DNA from: Rana temporaria
Taxonomy: Eukaryota; Chordata; Amphibia; Anura; Ranidae
DNA: 64,000 bases
Direction of reading: 5' to 3'
NCBI RefSeq assembly: GCF_905171775.1
Contig: NC_053490.1
Coordinates: 16,069,252-16,133,251, forward strand
The translations under genes and the position numbers were made by a program. Below the pieces are notes generated by a model. The model had not been told where the DNA came from, did not search any database, and saw only the letters and a program-made list of their open reading frames with translations. This document shows, one piece after another, positions 10,933-21,485 of this stretch. Positions within the stretch are counted from its first letter, which is position 1. Every line of letters begins with the position of its first letter.

Positions 10933-11558
10933 AGCGGAGGTTCTGCGGCGATTCTTTTTTTTATTTTCTGATGCAATCAATAGGGTTTCACAATACAAAG
11001 TTAAACTCACTTGTTCGGTGTCTTCAAATATCCCCTGTCCGTTTTGATGGCAAATAAGAACTTTTAAAATCGGTTCCTGAGAGTTTCCATTTTGCTTGTG
11101 GGCATTGTGAAGCCCACAAGCAATCATTTCCTGGAAGCGTCGGCTGTATAGAACGAGCGAGCGGCGTGTCTAACAAATGAGCGGCGTGTCTAACCAATGA
11201 GCGACGAGCGGCATCTCAAGCTAATGAACTGTTCATACTCGGGGATTTCCGTCTGATTCAATTGTGCCTGCTCAGACCATCCCGGAAACTATCTGATAGC
11301 AGAACCAGCTCGATAGAACAACGGCGTTCCGCATTGTCTGCTAGAAACATGACACGCCAAACTCCCAGCTGACATTGCGGCGCCGGGGAAAGGAGTAGGA
11401 ACGCCCACTCCCGCGGGAGGGAAAGCCCGGAAGTGCCAGCTAAAATCAAAAATCTATGGTATTTACACTATACATTTTTTTTTTAAGGGGCTATTTAACT
11501 TGGTGATAGTGTTCTGCTTGTGCCGGGAGGTAGTTGTTTTTTTGGGTGAACCTCCGCT
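10933..11558. mobile_element. TTAA-flanked MITE with AGCGGA ends
   Basis: TTAA at 10929-10932 precedes AGCGGAGGTTC; the inverted GAACCTCCGCT is followed by TTAA at 11559-11562. The interior has a short direct repeat ('gagcggcgtgtctaac' twice near 11158-11195). A TTAA duplication fits piggyBac or Kolobok superfamilies. Confidence 0.85.
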
Positions 11559-11562
11559 TTAA

Positions 11563-12010
11563 GGTCCAACAAACATAAGTGATGGTCTCATTACTTTTCA
11601 GAGCTAATTTACTTCTATTAATAACAGTTATAACAATAAAAATATAACAAAACATATTATAAAACTAATATAGACATCCAACAACTTTTACACTTCCCCT
11701 TCTACAACCCATTAACTACATTTCCTGTATCCATCTACATACATCCAAGGATGACGGGGATGCACTGAAGAGTCTCAACATATTTCAGTAACAAAGATCA
11801 CTTCTTCAGGAGAAAAGGAAGATGAGGTCTACAATTGTACAAAAACACAATCGCAATCAAAATATGAACACTTTTACATTTAGTATAATGCATGCATACA
11901 ATAACAAAGAAGTCTAGGATATTCATTTTTGTTTGTTTTATTAAAATCATTAGTAGCACATATTTGCATCCCATAAATATCCTTCATGTGTGAGGGACCC
12001 AGATGACTGA
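11563..12010. other. AT-rich intergenic sequence
   Basis: It includes an inverted-repeat-like 'cacttcttcaggag' region near 11810. No gene, structured RNA or clear transposon end is recognisable. Confidence 0.4.
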
Positions 12011-12028
12011 GGCTGGGTTCACACCTAA

Positions 12029-12410
12029 GGGCTCTTTCACACAGGTCCGCCTGCCAGTTTTTTTGGCGGACCTGAACGGGCGCTCCGTGCCCCTTTATGG
12101 AGCCGCGGATGTCAGCGATAACATGCCCGCTGACATTCGACCCGCTCCGATCCGCCAAAGTGTGACGGAGGAAAAACCTACTTTTCCATCCGTCTGGCGG
12201 ATCGGATCCGGTGAACACGGACAGACGGTCCGTGTTCATCCGATCCCTACATAGGGGAGAGCTGAGAAAAAACAGAGCGGTCCTTGCACAGTGTGCGGAG
12301 ACCGCCCTGACATCCGCCGGCTCAGCGGGGATCAACAGAGCGATCCCCGCTGAGCAAGCGGAGGTTCCCCTGGGTGGATCATTACTGATCCGCCCGGTGT
12401 GAAAGGGACC
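12029..12410. mobile_element. Nested MITE, GGGCTCTTTCACAC ends, TSD TAA
   Basis: The ends are GGGCTCTTTCACACAGG and GGTGTGAAAGGGACC, with TAA at 12026-12028 and 12411-12413. The interior is palindromic around 'cggatccg' and 'gacggtccgtgttcatccg'-like arms. A relative is at 39339-39708. The 219-aa minus ORF over it is an artefact of the palindrome. Confidence 0.8.
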
Positions 12411-12962
12411 TAAGACGGATGCGGCTGACAGCAGGGGACCAGTGCGTCCCTGTTCTCTGTTTAAGGGGCGATTCAGGCCTGAATTTTTGCCTGAATTCAG
12501 ACCTGAAACTAAGCCAAAGACGCACAGGACCCCGTGCAATTTGCTCTGCAGCCGTCCTGGAGATGTGTGAACTGGTGTTCTATCAGATTACCGCCATCCA
12601 TGAGATTGTGTAACGGAAGTGACGTTCCAACCAAAATTACCTAGCGCATGCGCTATGCGTTCCAAACACTTCATGATCTGGCAGGTAGCGGTAATCTGAT
12701 AGAACAGCGGCGGCGGACATCTTACTACACCCAGCTATGTCTTGAATTTCAGAGTAATTTTAGCAACAATGTGAGCGTATATAAATAAATATAGTATATA
12801 GACATCTGTGGTGCTGTTTTGATGTTACAAACTGGACACCAGCTGTAGGAAGGTGGCGGAGGCCATGTTGGCACACCCTGCACTGCTCAGTACAAAACCT
12901 TTAGGCTTCAAAAATGTAACATCCAAACAGCATCACAGATGTCAATACACTATATTTATTTA

Positions 12963-13887
12963 CAGTACAGACCAAAAGTTTGGACACACCTTCTCATTCA
13001 AAGAGTTTTCTTTATTTTCATGACTATGAAAATTGTAGATTCACACTGAAGGCATGAAAACTATGAAGTAACACATGTGGAATTATACATAACAAAAAAG
13101 TGTGAAACAACTGAAAATATATTTCATATTCTAGGTTCTTCCACCTTTTGCAGCAGACACATCTCTAGAACTGGTAAGAGGAGACGGTGTGAATCAGGCC
13201 TTCATGGTAGAATATCTGCTAGGAAACCACTGCTAAAGAAAGGCAACAAGCAGAAGAGACTTCTTTGGGCTAAAGAACACAAGGGATGGACATTAGACCA
13301 GTGGAAATCTGTGCTTTGGTCTGATGAGTCCAAACTTGAGATCTTTGGTTCCAACCCCCGTGTCTTTGTGCGACGCAGAAAAGGTGAACGGATGGACGCT
13401 ACATGCCTGGTTCCCACCGTGAAGCATGGCGGAGGAGGTGTGATGGTGTGGGGGTGCTTTGCTGGTGACACTGTTGGGGGTTTATTCAAAATTGAAGGCA
13501 TACTGAACCAGCATGGCTACCACAGCATCTTGCAGCGGCATGCTATTCCATCCGGTTTGCGTTTAGTTGGACCACCATTTATTTTTCAACAGGACAATGA
13601 CCCCAAACACACCTCCAGGCTGTGTAAGGGCTATTTGACCAAGAAGGAGAGTGATGGGGTGCTGCGCCAGGTGACTACCTCTTAAAGCTCATCAAGAGAA
13701 TGCCAAGAGTATGCCAAGCAGTAATCAAAGCAAAAGGTGGCTACTTTGAAGAACCTAGAATATGAAATATATTTTATTTATTTTTATATTTAGTTTTGAT
13801 GCCTTCAGTGTGAATCTACAATTTTCATAGTCATGAAAATAAAGAAAACAATTTGAGAAGGTGTGTACAAACTTTTGGTCTGTACTG
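12963..13887 (+). mobile_element. Tc1-like transposon with two internal deletions
   Basis: Inverted ends begin CAGTACAGACCAAAAGTTTG and TA dinucleotides flank it (12961-12962, 13888-13889). It belongs to the widespread vertebrate Tc1 lineage whose ends carry 'tttggacacaccttctcatt'. An intact copy would be longer; the N-terminal DNA-binding region and the C-terminal region have been lost. The copy lies in the loop of the 12011-14218 palindrome. Confidence 0.9.
13077..13685 (+). pseudogene. Deleted Tc1 transposase ORF, 202 aa
   Basis: The open frame keeps the central DDE core. LLWAKEHKGWTLDQWKSVLW leads to SDESK with the first catalytic D region, then GGGGVMVWGCF, and FQQDNDPKHTS with the second catalytic D. 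Tc1 transposases are usually about 340 residues. Here the paired-like DNA-binding domain is missing: sequence jumps from the 5' terminal region to RRRCESGLHGR. The frame also jumps from GVLRQ to VTTS and a stop, skipping the PDLNPIE region with the last acidic catalytic residue. The protein cannot be an active transposase. Downstream residues (LLKLIKRMPRVCKAVIKAKG in another frame, 13686-13735) confirm that the second deletion shifted the frame. Confidence 0.9.
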
Positions 13888-14369
13888 TATATATACTCAC
13901 TTTATTGCTAAAATTACTTTGAAATTCAAGACATAGCTGGGTGTAGTAATATGTCCGCTGCTTCTGTAGTTGAACAATCTGATAGGCTCTGTTGGTAGTG
14001 AAGTGAAGAAGTGTTTGGAACACAAAGCGAGCCGCGGAACGCGTGTTGGAACGCATAGACCATGCGCAGTAAGTATTTTTGGTTGGAACGTCACTTCCAT
14101 TGCACAATCTGATGGGTAGCAGTAATCTGATAGAACACCAGCTCCATTGAAAGCCGGTCACAATCTCCTGACCTGCGAATTGGATGCAGAGAAAATTTGC
14201 ATAAGTGTGAACCCAGCCTGAAGGAAGAAAGGGATACCCTTCATATCAACATACTTGTCTATGCCTCAACTCTTGCCATAAATAACCACTTCCCGGATAC
14301 ATGGTAAAATATTTTTCAGACGTTCCTTTTCTCCCTTGTACTGTTCTTGATATAATAAATACATTTACC

Positions 14370-14700
14370 AAATCTTTATACCGACCTTGGATATATTTGA
14401 ACAAGTAAACTAAGTTGTCTCTAAGGTGCCTTTTCTTCCAAAATGAACATGACTAAGTTTTCTAATCTTTCATCGTAAGAAATATTTTCCATCCCTTTTC
14501 TCTAATTTGAACCTTCTCCAAAATTCCTTTACAAGTGATTAGTAATTAGAATTACCGGTACATGTTTTTTTTTTATCTCTCTTTTTATCCATTTCAAGAT
14601 TTTGTTTGCTTTGGCAGCTGCCACTTGGTGCTACTAAGCTTTCTGTAAGTCACTATTCCCAAGTCCTTCACCAACTCAGTTTTGTCCAACTATCCAGTTC
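14370..14700 (-). mobile_element. Ancient CR1-like LINE fragment
   Basis: Plus-strand wording 'ctctaatttgaaccttctcc', 'ttgtttgctttggcagctgc' and 'cactattcccaagtccttc' parallels the minus-strand CR1 fragment at 32900-33230 ('ttgtttgctttgttagcagc', 'cccccaggtccttttcc'). It is heavily decayed. Confidence 0.5.
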
Positions 14701-14995
14701 AACCAAAAGATAAAAACCTGCATCTCCAGAAACCGGAACCCGAATCTGATCCAGAGGAAGGCAAAAAATGACTTCTAAAGCATGGTCTAATTTGCCTCCT
14801 AATCCCCAGGGGCAATTGAAGACTCTTTGGGATAACAATCTACAGCAGGTTTTCTCAACTGGTGTTCTATGGAATTCTATGGGTCCTCAGGGGGTCCACC
14901 ACTGGCTGACACTGAGGTCCACTTATATCTGCCCAACAGAGCATTTTGTAGGCCGGCTACAGACCTGAGTACCACTGGGCAGATTGATATCCACT

Positions 14996-15154
14996 CATTA
15001 TTCTTTCCCCATCATGGATTCTCATTAGACTTTATCATTATTAAACTTAATTTACCATAAAGTTGCCCCATGAATCAGTGCATTGAGTTCATCTTGTTAG
15101 AGACATCTTGTAGGCATATGATTGCACTACATAGGAGTCATCTGCAGACACAGA
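14996..15154. repeat. Direct duplication unit, left copy
   Basis: About 160 bp (attctttccccatcatg through ctgcagacacag) recurs at 15897-16056 with few differences. The two units flank the MITE at 15154-15896. Confidence 0.9.
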
Positions 15155-15896
15155 GGCCCAGATTCACGTAGGAGATACGACGGCGTATCTCCAGATACGC
15201 CGTCGTATCTCTGAGTCTGAGGCGTCGTATCTTGGCGCCTGATTCAAAGAATCAGATACGCCAGAATTTTGCTAAGATACGACCAGCGTAAGTCGCCTAC
15301 GCCGTTGTATTTTAACTGCATATTTACGCTGGCCGCTAGGGGCGTGTACGCTGATTTACGCCTAGAATATGTAAATCAGCTAGATACGCCAATTCACGAA
15401 CGTACGCCCGGCCGTCGCAGTACAGATACGCCGTTTACGTTAGGCTTTTTCTGGCGTAAAGTTACCCCTGCTATATGAGGCGCAGCCAATGTTAAGTATG
15501 GACGTCGGGCCAGCGCCAAATTTTCCGTCGATTACGTAGTTTGCGTAAGTCGTTCGCGAATAGGGCTGTGTGTCATTTACGTTCACGTCGAAAGCATTGG
15601 CTTTTTGCGAGTTAATATGGAGCATGCGCACTGGGATACTTTCATGGACGGCGCATGCGCCGTTCGTGAAAAACGTCAATCACGTCGGGTCACAAGTTAT
15701 TTACATAAAACACGCCCCCCTGTTCCAAATTTGAATTAGGCGGGCTTACGCCGGCCTATTTACGCTACGCCGCCGAAACTTACGGAGCAAGTGCTTTGAG
15801 AATACAGCACTTGCCCGTCTAAGTTGCGGAGGCGTAACGTAAATCGGATACGTTACGCCCGCGCAAAGATACGCCGAGCGACGAGAATCTGGCCCT
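15154..15896. mobile_element. CpG-rich long-TIR MITE, TSD CAG
   Basis: The ends AGGCCCAGATTC and GAATCTGGCCCT are flanked by CAG (15151-15153 and 15897-15899). The interior has 'gatacgacggcgtatctcc' repeats and gcgcatgcgc. Length is 743 bp. It sits exactly at the junction of the 160-bp direct duplication. Confidence 0.85.
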
Positions 15897-16056
15897 CAGT
15901 ATTCTTTCCCCATCATGTATTCTTATTAGACTTTATCATTATTAAACTTAATTTACCAGAAAGTTGCCCCATGAATCAGTGCATTGAGTTCATCTTGTTA
16001 GAGACATCTTGTAGGCATATGATTGCACTACATAGGAGTCATCTGCAGACACAGAG
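15897..16056. repeat. Direct duplication unit, right copy
   Basis: It matches 14996-15154 over its whole length, ending gcagacacagag. Confidence 0.9.
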
Positions 16057-16205
16057 TGGTACTTTATCATTTACCATTTATAAATAGGTAAAAAGTAATG
16101 ACCCCCAACACTGAACACCATCCAAAGACATGCTGGTAGGTAAATTGGATCTTGTCCAAATTGGCCCAGTATATATATGTATATCTGTGTGTATGACTGT
16201 GTGTC
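16057..16205. other. Short unassigned spacer
   Basis: AT-rich with a small TA/TG run (tatatatatgtatatctgtg) near 16170. Nothing else is recognisable. Confidence 0.4.
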
Positions 16206-16325
16206 CCAAGCGTGTCGAGATCCTACAGGGTAAAATTACCGCACCAGCCAAGCAGACACTGGCTGGAAAAAGCGCCTAGAGGCGATTCAGTTCGCATGTG
16301 TAGCGCTATACAAGTCATTCATTCA
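16206..16325 (+). mobile_element. LINE 3'-end fragment, plus strand
   Basis: 'gcgattcagttcgcatgtgt' then 'agcgctatacaagtcattc' is the same 3' terminal segment as in the minus-strand LINE (16425-18562) and the fragment at 59440-59632, but here on the plus strand. It ends in a short cattcattc tail. Confidence 0.7.
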
Positions 16326-16417
16326 TCAGAGATGGTGCTAGCACTTTCCTATTATGCTTCTTCTGGGCTATTCTGTAATCTCCCATCTCTATAAGCCCCC
16401 AGGTATAGGTAACACAA

Positions 16418-18562
16418 TGAGTGAGTGAGTGAAAAATGTATATAGCGCTACACATGCGAACTGAATCGCCTCTGGGCGCTTGTTTGACCATTTCTCCCTT
16501 GAGCTCAGAAGAGGTGGGTTTTGATCTTTCTCCTATAGGCCAAGTGGTTCTCCTCCAACCGAATGGAGGTTGGCAAAGTCTTCCAAAGTCGAGGGCCTTG
16601 GACAGCAAATCTTCTTTCTCCTTTGGACTTGTATCTGGTTTTGTGGATTTGGAGTAAATTTTGGTTGGAGGATCGCAGAGCGCGATTGGGGTTGTAGGCT
16701 TTTATTTTGTCGCATAGGTATTGGGGGGCATTTCCCCAAATACATTTATGCGTTAGGCAGAGTGTTTTGAAAGTGATTCTGTCTTTCACTGGTAGCCAGT
16801 GAAGGCTTCTCAGTGATGGGGAGAATGATTCCCATGGTTTTTTTTCGAACACGCGCGGCCGTGTTCTGAACGACCTGCAGGCGCGTGATTTGGTACTTTG
16901 GGAGTCCAAGATAGAGGGCATTTGCATAGTCCATCATAGAACAATTGTTCCCACCATGACTGCAATGTCTTCTTTAGGAATAAATGGGATTAGTCTGCGT
17001 AATAAGCATAGCAGATGGTGCGATCCGCTGACTACTGACCCTATTTGTGCATCCATTGTCATGTGGGTGTCAAAGATGACCCCAAGACTTTTGACTTTGG
17101 TGCTAGGGGTGATGATTTTTTCTAGAATGGGCAGAGGTGTCCAGGTTGTTGCCAGTTGATTCTTCCGATTGGCGTGAAACAGGAGAAGTTCTGTTTTTGA
17201 GCCGTTGAGTTTAAGATAACTCTTTGTCATCCAGTTCTCTATCAAAGAGAGACATTTCTCTAGATTGAGATGGTGATCCTTTTTGTTGCAGATACGAAAA
17301 TACAATTGTGTGTCATCCGCATAGGAATGGTAGAGCAGCTTTTGGCTGCTGATAATTTCAAAAAGAGGGCGAAGATAGATATTAAACAGCACCGGCGACA
17401 GAGGTGATCCTTGAGTGACTCCGCATGACACTGTGCGTTTTTCAGAAGTGAATGGTCCCAAAAAGGAGGAGAACCAGGGTAAGTCACATTCCGCAATCTT
17501 GGCTACTTCAGCTAGCCAAATTAGCAATAGTTTGTGGTCAACCGTATCAAAAGCTGCGCTAAGGTCCAACAGTACTAGAAGACAAGGTTCTCCTTCGTCT
17601 GCGGCCTCAAGAGCATCATCCCATATTTTGAGCAATGCTGTTTCCGTCCCGTACTCTGGACGGAAACCCGATTGATAAGGATCGAGCAAATTATGGGTGT
17701 CTAAATGCTGTTGCAGCTGTTGTACCACCACTTTCTCCATTACCTTGGAGAAAACGTTCAGGCCTGTTATGGGACAACGATGTTCAGGGTCTTTGGGGTC
17801 AAGGGTGGGTTTCTTTAAGATGGGTTTGATTATCCCTTGTTTCAACAGGGAGGGCACTATGCCTTCCCTGAATGACTGGTTAATCAGCTGCTTGATGGGT
17901 GGTGCCAAAATATCGGCACATTCCTTCAGCAGTTTGGTGGGGATAATATCGTTAGGCGCTGTGCTATTTCGCAGAGTGCAGATAATATTTTTAGTGGCAT
18001 CCAGGGAGACAGGTTTTAGAGTAAACATTGCTACTTGGGCCTGATTCCTGTGGTGATTGGGCTGGGGACTGCTGAGGGGGTTGAGGGGGATACTGTTTTG
18101 CAGAATGCTTACACGGATCCTTTCAATTTTGTTTACGAAATGGTCCGATAATTCATTGCAAAATGCTTGGGTATCAGAATTGGGGGCTTCAAGACAGGCT
18201 GGGTTCATGGTCTGACTAACCAACTTGAAGAGTTTGCGAGGACGGTTTAGGGCATTGGTGATGATCTTGGAGAAATGATTTTATTTGGCTCGGAAAATTT
18301 CTTTGTGGTATTTCTTTGTTGTTTCGTGGGAGATGGCACGGTTTTCGTCTGTAGTGCTTCTTTTCCAAGCTGCTTCCGCTCTTCTACGTTCGTGCTTAAG
18401 GGACAATAGCTGGTCGTTAAACCAGCTGGAGTTGTATTTCCGGATGCAGGTTTTACGTTTAGGCGCTACCAAGTCGGCTGACTGCAGTAGGGCTGTGTCA
18501 GTGGCTGATTGATGTGAAGGGATCGTTTTTATTTTATTTCCTAGTATTGGATTTGATATTAA
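16418..18562 (-). mobile_element. 5'-truncated L2-like LINE
   Basis: The minus strand encodes, in order, the pre-RT linker (18560-18281), reverse transcriptase (18223-16934) and the C-terminal region (16927-16505), followed by a 3' UTR with 'gcgattcagttcgcatgtgt' and an (ACTC)n tail at 16418-16432. The 5' side is cut by the TTAA element at 18563. Frameshifts near 18250-18280 and 16930 break the ORF. The SAAFDTVDH and YADDTQL signatures and the simple-repeat tail fit the L2/CR1/Rex1 group; clade choice is tentative. Confidence 0.85.
16934..18223 (-). pseudogene. LINE reverse transcriptase, 429-aa open segment
   Basis: This is the polymerase domain of a non-LTR retrotransposon. Visible motifs, in order, are a TAPNDIIPTKLLK entry block near residue 90, GFRPEYGTETALL near 190, LLDLSAAFDTVDH near 220 with the first catalytic Asp, GVTQGSPLSPVLFNIYL near 270, and SYADDTQLYF near 300 with the catalytic Asp pair. 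The thumb follows, including KSLGVIFD. The open frame starts at an internal Met. The upstream linker with SWFNDQLLSLKHERRRAE is in another frame at 18586-18281, and the downstream part with HWLPVKDRI and RLWKTLPTSIR lies in the frame ending at 16505. The endonuclease is absent. It is dead as a source but fairly young, because the RT is mostly open. Confidence 0.85.
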
Positions 18563-19198
18563 CCACTTCAATACTGGCATTTTCACCCCCTTCCTGCCCA
18601 GGCCAATTTTTAGTTTTCAGCGCTGTCGCACTTTGAATGACAATTGCCCAGTCATGCAACACTGTACCCAAATTATTTTATTTTTTACAAGTAATGGTGG
18701 CGATCTGCGTTTTTTATTGCGACTGTGACATTGCGGCGGACATATCGGACACTTTTGACACTATTTGGGGACCATTCACATTTACACAGTAATCAGTGCT
18801 ATAAAAATGCACTGATTACTGTGTAAATGTGACTGGCAGGGAAGGGGTTAACACTAGGGGGCGATCAAGAGGGTAAATGTGTGTCCTAGGCAGTGATTCT
18901 AACTGTAGGGGGAGGGGACTCACAAGGGGAGGAGACAGATCAGTGTTCTTCTGTACTGGAACACATCATCGGTCTCCATGTGTTTACACACAGATTCACG
19001 TCCTTGGCTGTGTCACCAACAATCGCGGGTGCCCGGCGGACATCGCGGCCGCTGGGCATGCACACCGGCTCCCAAATGACGTGGCGGTGGCATGCGTACC
19101 CTAGACGGCAGGGAAGCCCAGGACGTCATATGACACCCACCCAGGATGGGAGATCCCTCCTGCGGACGTCATATGATTATAGCTGGGATGTGAAGTGG
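18563..19198. mobile_element. TTAA-flanked element, CCACTT ends, 636 bp
   Basis: TTAA at 18559-18562 is followed by CCACTTCA; the right end TGAAGTGG is followed by TTAA at 19199-19202. The interior has the family's 'gattactgtgtaaatgtgac' hairpin and 'ggggttaacactaggggg'. It cuts off the LINE to the left. Confidence 0.85.
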
Positions 19199-19202
19199 TT
19201 AA

Positions 19203-19865
19203 GATAATTTTCCATTAGTTTCGTAAGTGTGTTGAAAATTCACTTTGCAAAGAATAGCCAATCGTATAGAAGAAGAAGAAGACGAAGAAAAAAAAAAAAA
19301 AGATTTCTGCTTGCAAGTGATTAGCTGATGGAAGTCATCAGAACTTCATCTCATTCACAAAGCTGCGGAAAATTCTCTTGGGAAAAGCCCACTAGCTATT
19401 AGCAAATCAATCACCCGTGTATCTCTTAAGTTAAGATTTTTTTTGGCAACAGTAAAAAATAAAAAAATGGTTTATATTCTACGTGTTTGCGGTTATCAGT
19501 CTGGGGAAATCCTGCAAGAGATTAGTGCCAGGCATTTTCCCTGTCTCACATACGTTCCTTATTAAGATAATACACCCACATGTCTCACAACACTTCTACG
19601 CTAGTCAATAAATCTCGGTCCTAGATACACTATGGGCCATAGTTATAGAGGAGTGAATCTGACATTCATCCAGTATTCATTGCAGGCGAATCTTCCTGGT
19701 ACGTGATTGGTTCACCATCAGTGAATGTTTGGTGAATCACTATTTTTTAATTATGCTCCTATATAGTTAAATGTTGGTGGACACCTGGTCATCACACCTA
19801 CAGTATATGAGCTTTTTGAAAAACCATTCCAAAATCATGGCCATTAATATTATTATAACATCTTC
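19203..19865. other. Unassigned AT-rich sequence
   Basis: It contains a GAA/A-rich run near 19265-19305. A segment at 19635-19770 (gtgaatctgacattcatcc) is related to 36045-36150. No gene is recognisable. Confidence 0.4.
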
Positions 19866-20184
19866 CACAGTGGCGGCTATTTGTTTTTTCTTTCAGGGGG
19901 GTGGCAAACAACCCCCCCCCCCCCCGGCAGTCAGCGGCGTGGCACTAACACCCTTCTAGTCTGGGCGGCCGGCGTTTCGGCACTTACCCGATCTAGGTGG
20001 CGGAATGTGGTGTCCTCTGGCACGGACTGCCCATCGACCTGTGCTTCAGTTGCCCGGCTCTCATTTGCCCATGAGAGCCGGGCTAATAGCACTAGCCGGG
20101 GGAGTGTCAGTTGGTGTGCTCGAGGGGCACAGAAATCAGTACGCCGGCTGTTCTGTAGGAGGAAAGAAGTGAGGGAGCTTGGTA

Positions 20185-20412
20185 GGGTGCATTTCTTCCT
20201 AGCCATTCCTGTGTGTGCTGTGGATGTTCCACGAGTGGAGGAAGGTGTTTCTGGTGCTGTGGAAAGCCTTAGTTAGCTGGTATCTTCGGCGGTGATGTGG
20301 AGCTGTACACCGCCGAAGATACCAGCTAACTAAGGCTCTCCACAGCACCAGAAACACCTTCCTCTGCTCTGCTCGCGGAACATCCGCAGCACACCCGGGA
20401 ATGGCCAGAAAA
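20185..20412. repeat. Imperfect inverted repeat, about 100-bp arms
   Basis: The left arm (ttcctagccattcctgtgtg, then tgtttctggtgctgtgg and agttagctggtatcttcggc) pairs with 20300-20412. The central 'cggcggtg' turn lies near 20290. It is probably part of a larger GC-rich element starting near the cagtggcggc at 19871; no target duplication was found. Confidence 0.7.
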
Positions 20413-20643
20413 AAATGGTAGTTCAATCCAGCTTCTCCTCTCCTCCCCCTCCTTTCATAGCTGCTGAGCCGCTACATCCTCACTGCTCAATGTGCAGTGA
20501 CAAGCGGCTCGGGAGGTGTGGCTGTCCTGCAAGTGATCCCCACGCTGCTCTGTCCCCTCCTCCCGCCCCTCTCTCCCTGCATGTGTGCTGCTACGTCTGT
20601 GAAGGGGATGTGTGAGCGGGAAGATTAAGGAGCCAAAGACCAC

Positions 20644-20763
20644 TGTAACAGTCAGGGGTTAACGCCGTTTACGATATTCCATTCCACCAACCCACGACAG
20701 CTTATCCTACACTCCACAATCCAGCAGACACGACCCATTGGTATCACGGGCCATTCCGTTACA
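20644..20763. mobile_element. Internally deleted LTR-like copy, TSD accac
   Basis: Ends TGTAACAGTCAGGGG and CCATTCCGTTACA are flanked by accac at 20639-20643 and 20764-20768. The first 95 bp and last 25 bp match the 777-bp copy at 33830-34606, so about 650 bp is missing. A small non-LTR-type element is an alternative. Confidence 0.7.
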
Positions 20764-20825
20764 ACCACATTGAGAGAAGTCGCTGACTGAGAGCCGCCGG
20801 GGACCATTCAAGTAAGTGAACATTG

Positions 20826-21300
20826 TGACCAGACCCCCTACTCCCCCCTCCTTCTCCCCCTTCCTTCTCCCCCTCCTCCTCTCCCCCCATCCTTCTCCCC
20901 CATCCTTCTCCCCCTCCTTCTCTCCCCCTCCTTCCTTCTCTCCCCTTCCTTCTTCCCCTCTTCCTTCTCTCCCTCCTCCTCTCCCCCTTCCTTCTCTCCC
21001 TCCTCTCCCCCATTCCTTCTCTCCCCCATCCTCCTCCCCCCTCCTTCTATCCCCCCTCCTTCCTTCTCCCCCTCCTCCTCTCCCCCCATCCTTCTCCCCC
21101 TCCTTCTCTCCCCCTCCTTCCTTCTCTCCCCTTCCTTCTTCCCCCCTTCCTTCTCTCCCTCCTCCTCTCCCCCTTCCTTCTCTCCCTCCTCTCCCCCCTT
21201 CCTTCTCTCCCCTTCCTTTTCTCTCCCATCCTCCTCCCCCTCCTTCTATCCCCCCTCCTTCTCTCCCCCTTCCTTCTCTCCCCCCTCCTTCTCTCCCCCC
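20826..21300. repeat. 475-bp near-pure pyrimidine tract
   Basis: The + strand is almost only C and T, built of ctcc/ttctcccc words. A block starting 'ctccttccttctccccctcc' is duplicated about 205 bp apart (about 20855 and 21057). The overlapping proline/serine-rich frames are artefacts. Confidence 0.95.
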
Positions 21301-21485
21301 AAGAGGCGCCCAAGAACTGAAGCACAGGTGGTCACACCCACTGCTACACTAACCACTCCCTGCCCCCTGATCAAAACAAGCAGGACTAGCCTAAAGCATA
21401 GGCCAGCCTAAATGTACCTGCCTGGCAGCTACCTCACGAAAATTCTCACTCTAGCACCTACCTATGGTAGAGGGTGCTACATAAG

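Larger units (their letters stand above)
12011..14218. mobile_element. 2.2-kb palindromic element, TSD TGA, with two insertions
   Basis: It begins GGCTGGGTTCACAC and ends GTGTGAACCCAGCC, with TGA at 12008-12010 and 14219-14221. Inner arms also pair: 12570-12800 against 13890-14160 (shared 'tctatcagattac', 'acacccagctatgtcttga'). A MITE sits in the left arm (12029-12410) and a Tc1 copy in the loop (12963-13887). The 3-bp duplication and ends match the cluster at 45204-46718. Confidence 0.8.

Noticed and set aside
12029..12410. Promoter CpG island
   Set aside because: The CpG richness here and in the long-TIR MITEs comes from transposon arms with inverted ends, not from a gene start.
11880..12539. 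219-aa minus-strand ORF
   Set aside because: It lies across the inverted arms of MITEs (12011 and 12029). The protein shows no domain and mirrors the palindrome.
20816..21352. 178-aa Pro/Ser-rich ORF
   Set aside because: Low-complexity pyrimidine tract; all frames are open by composition.
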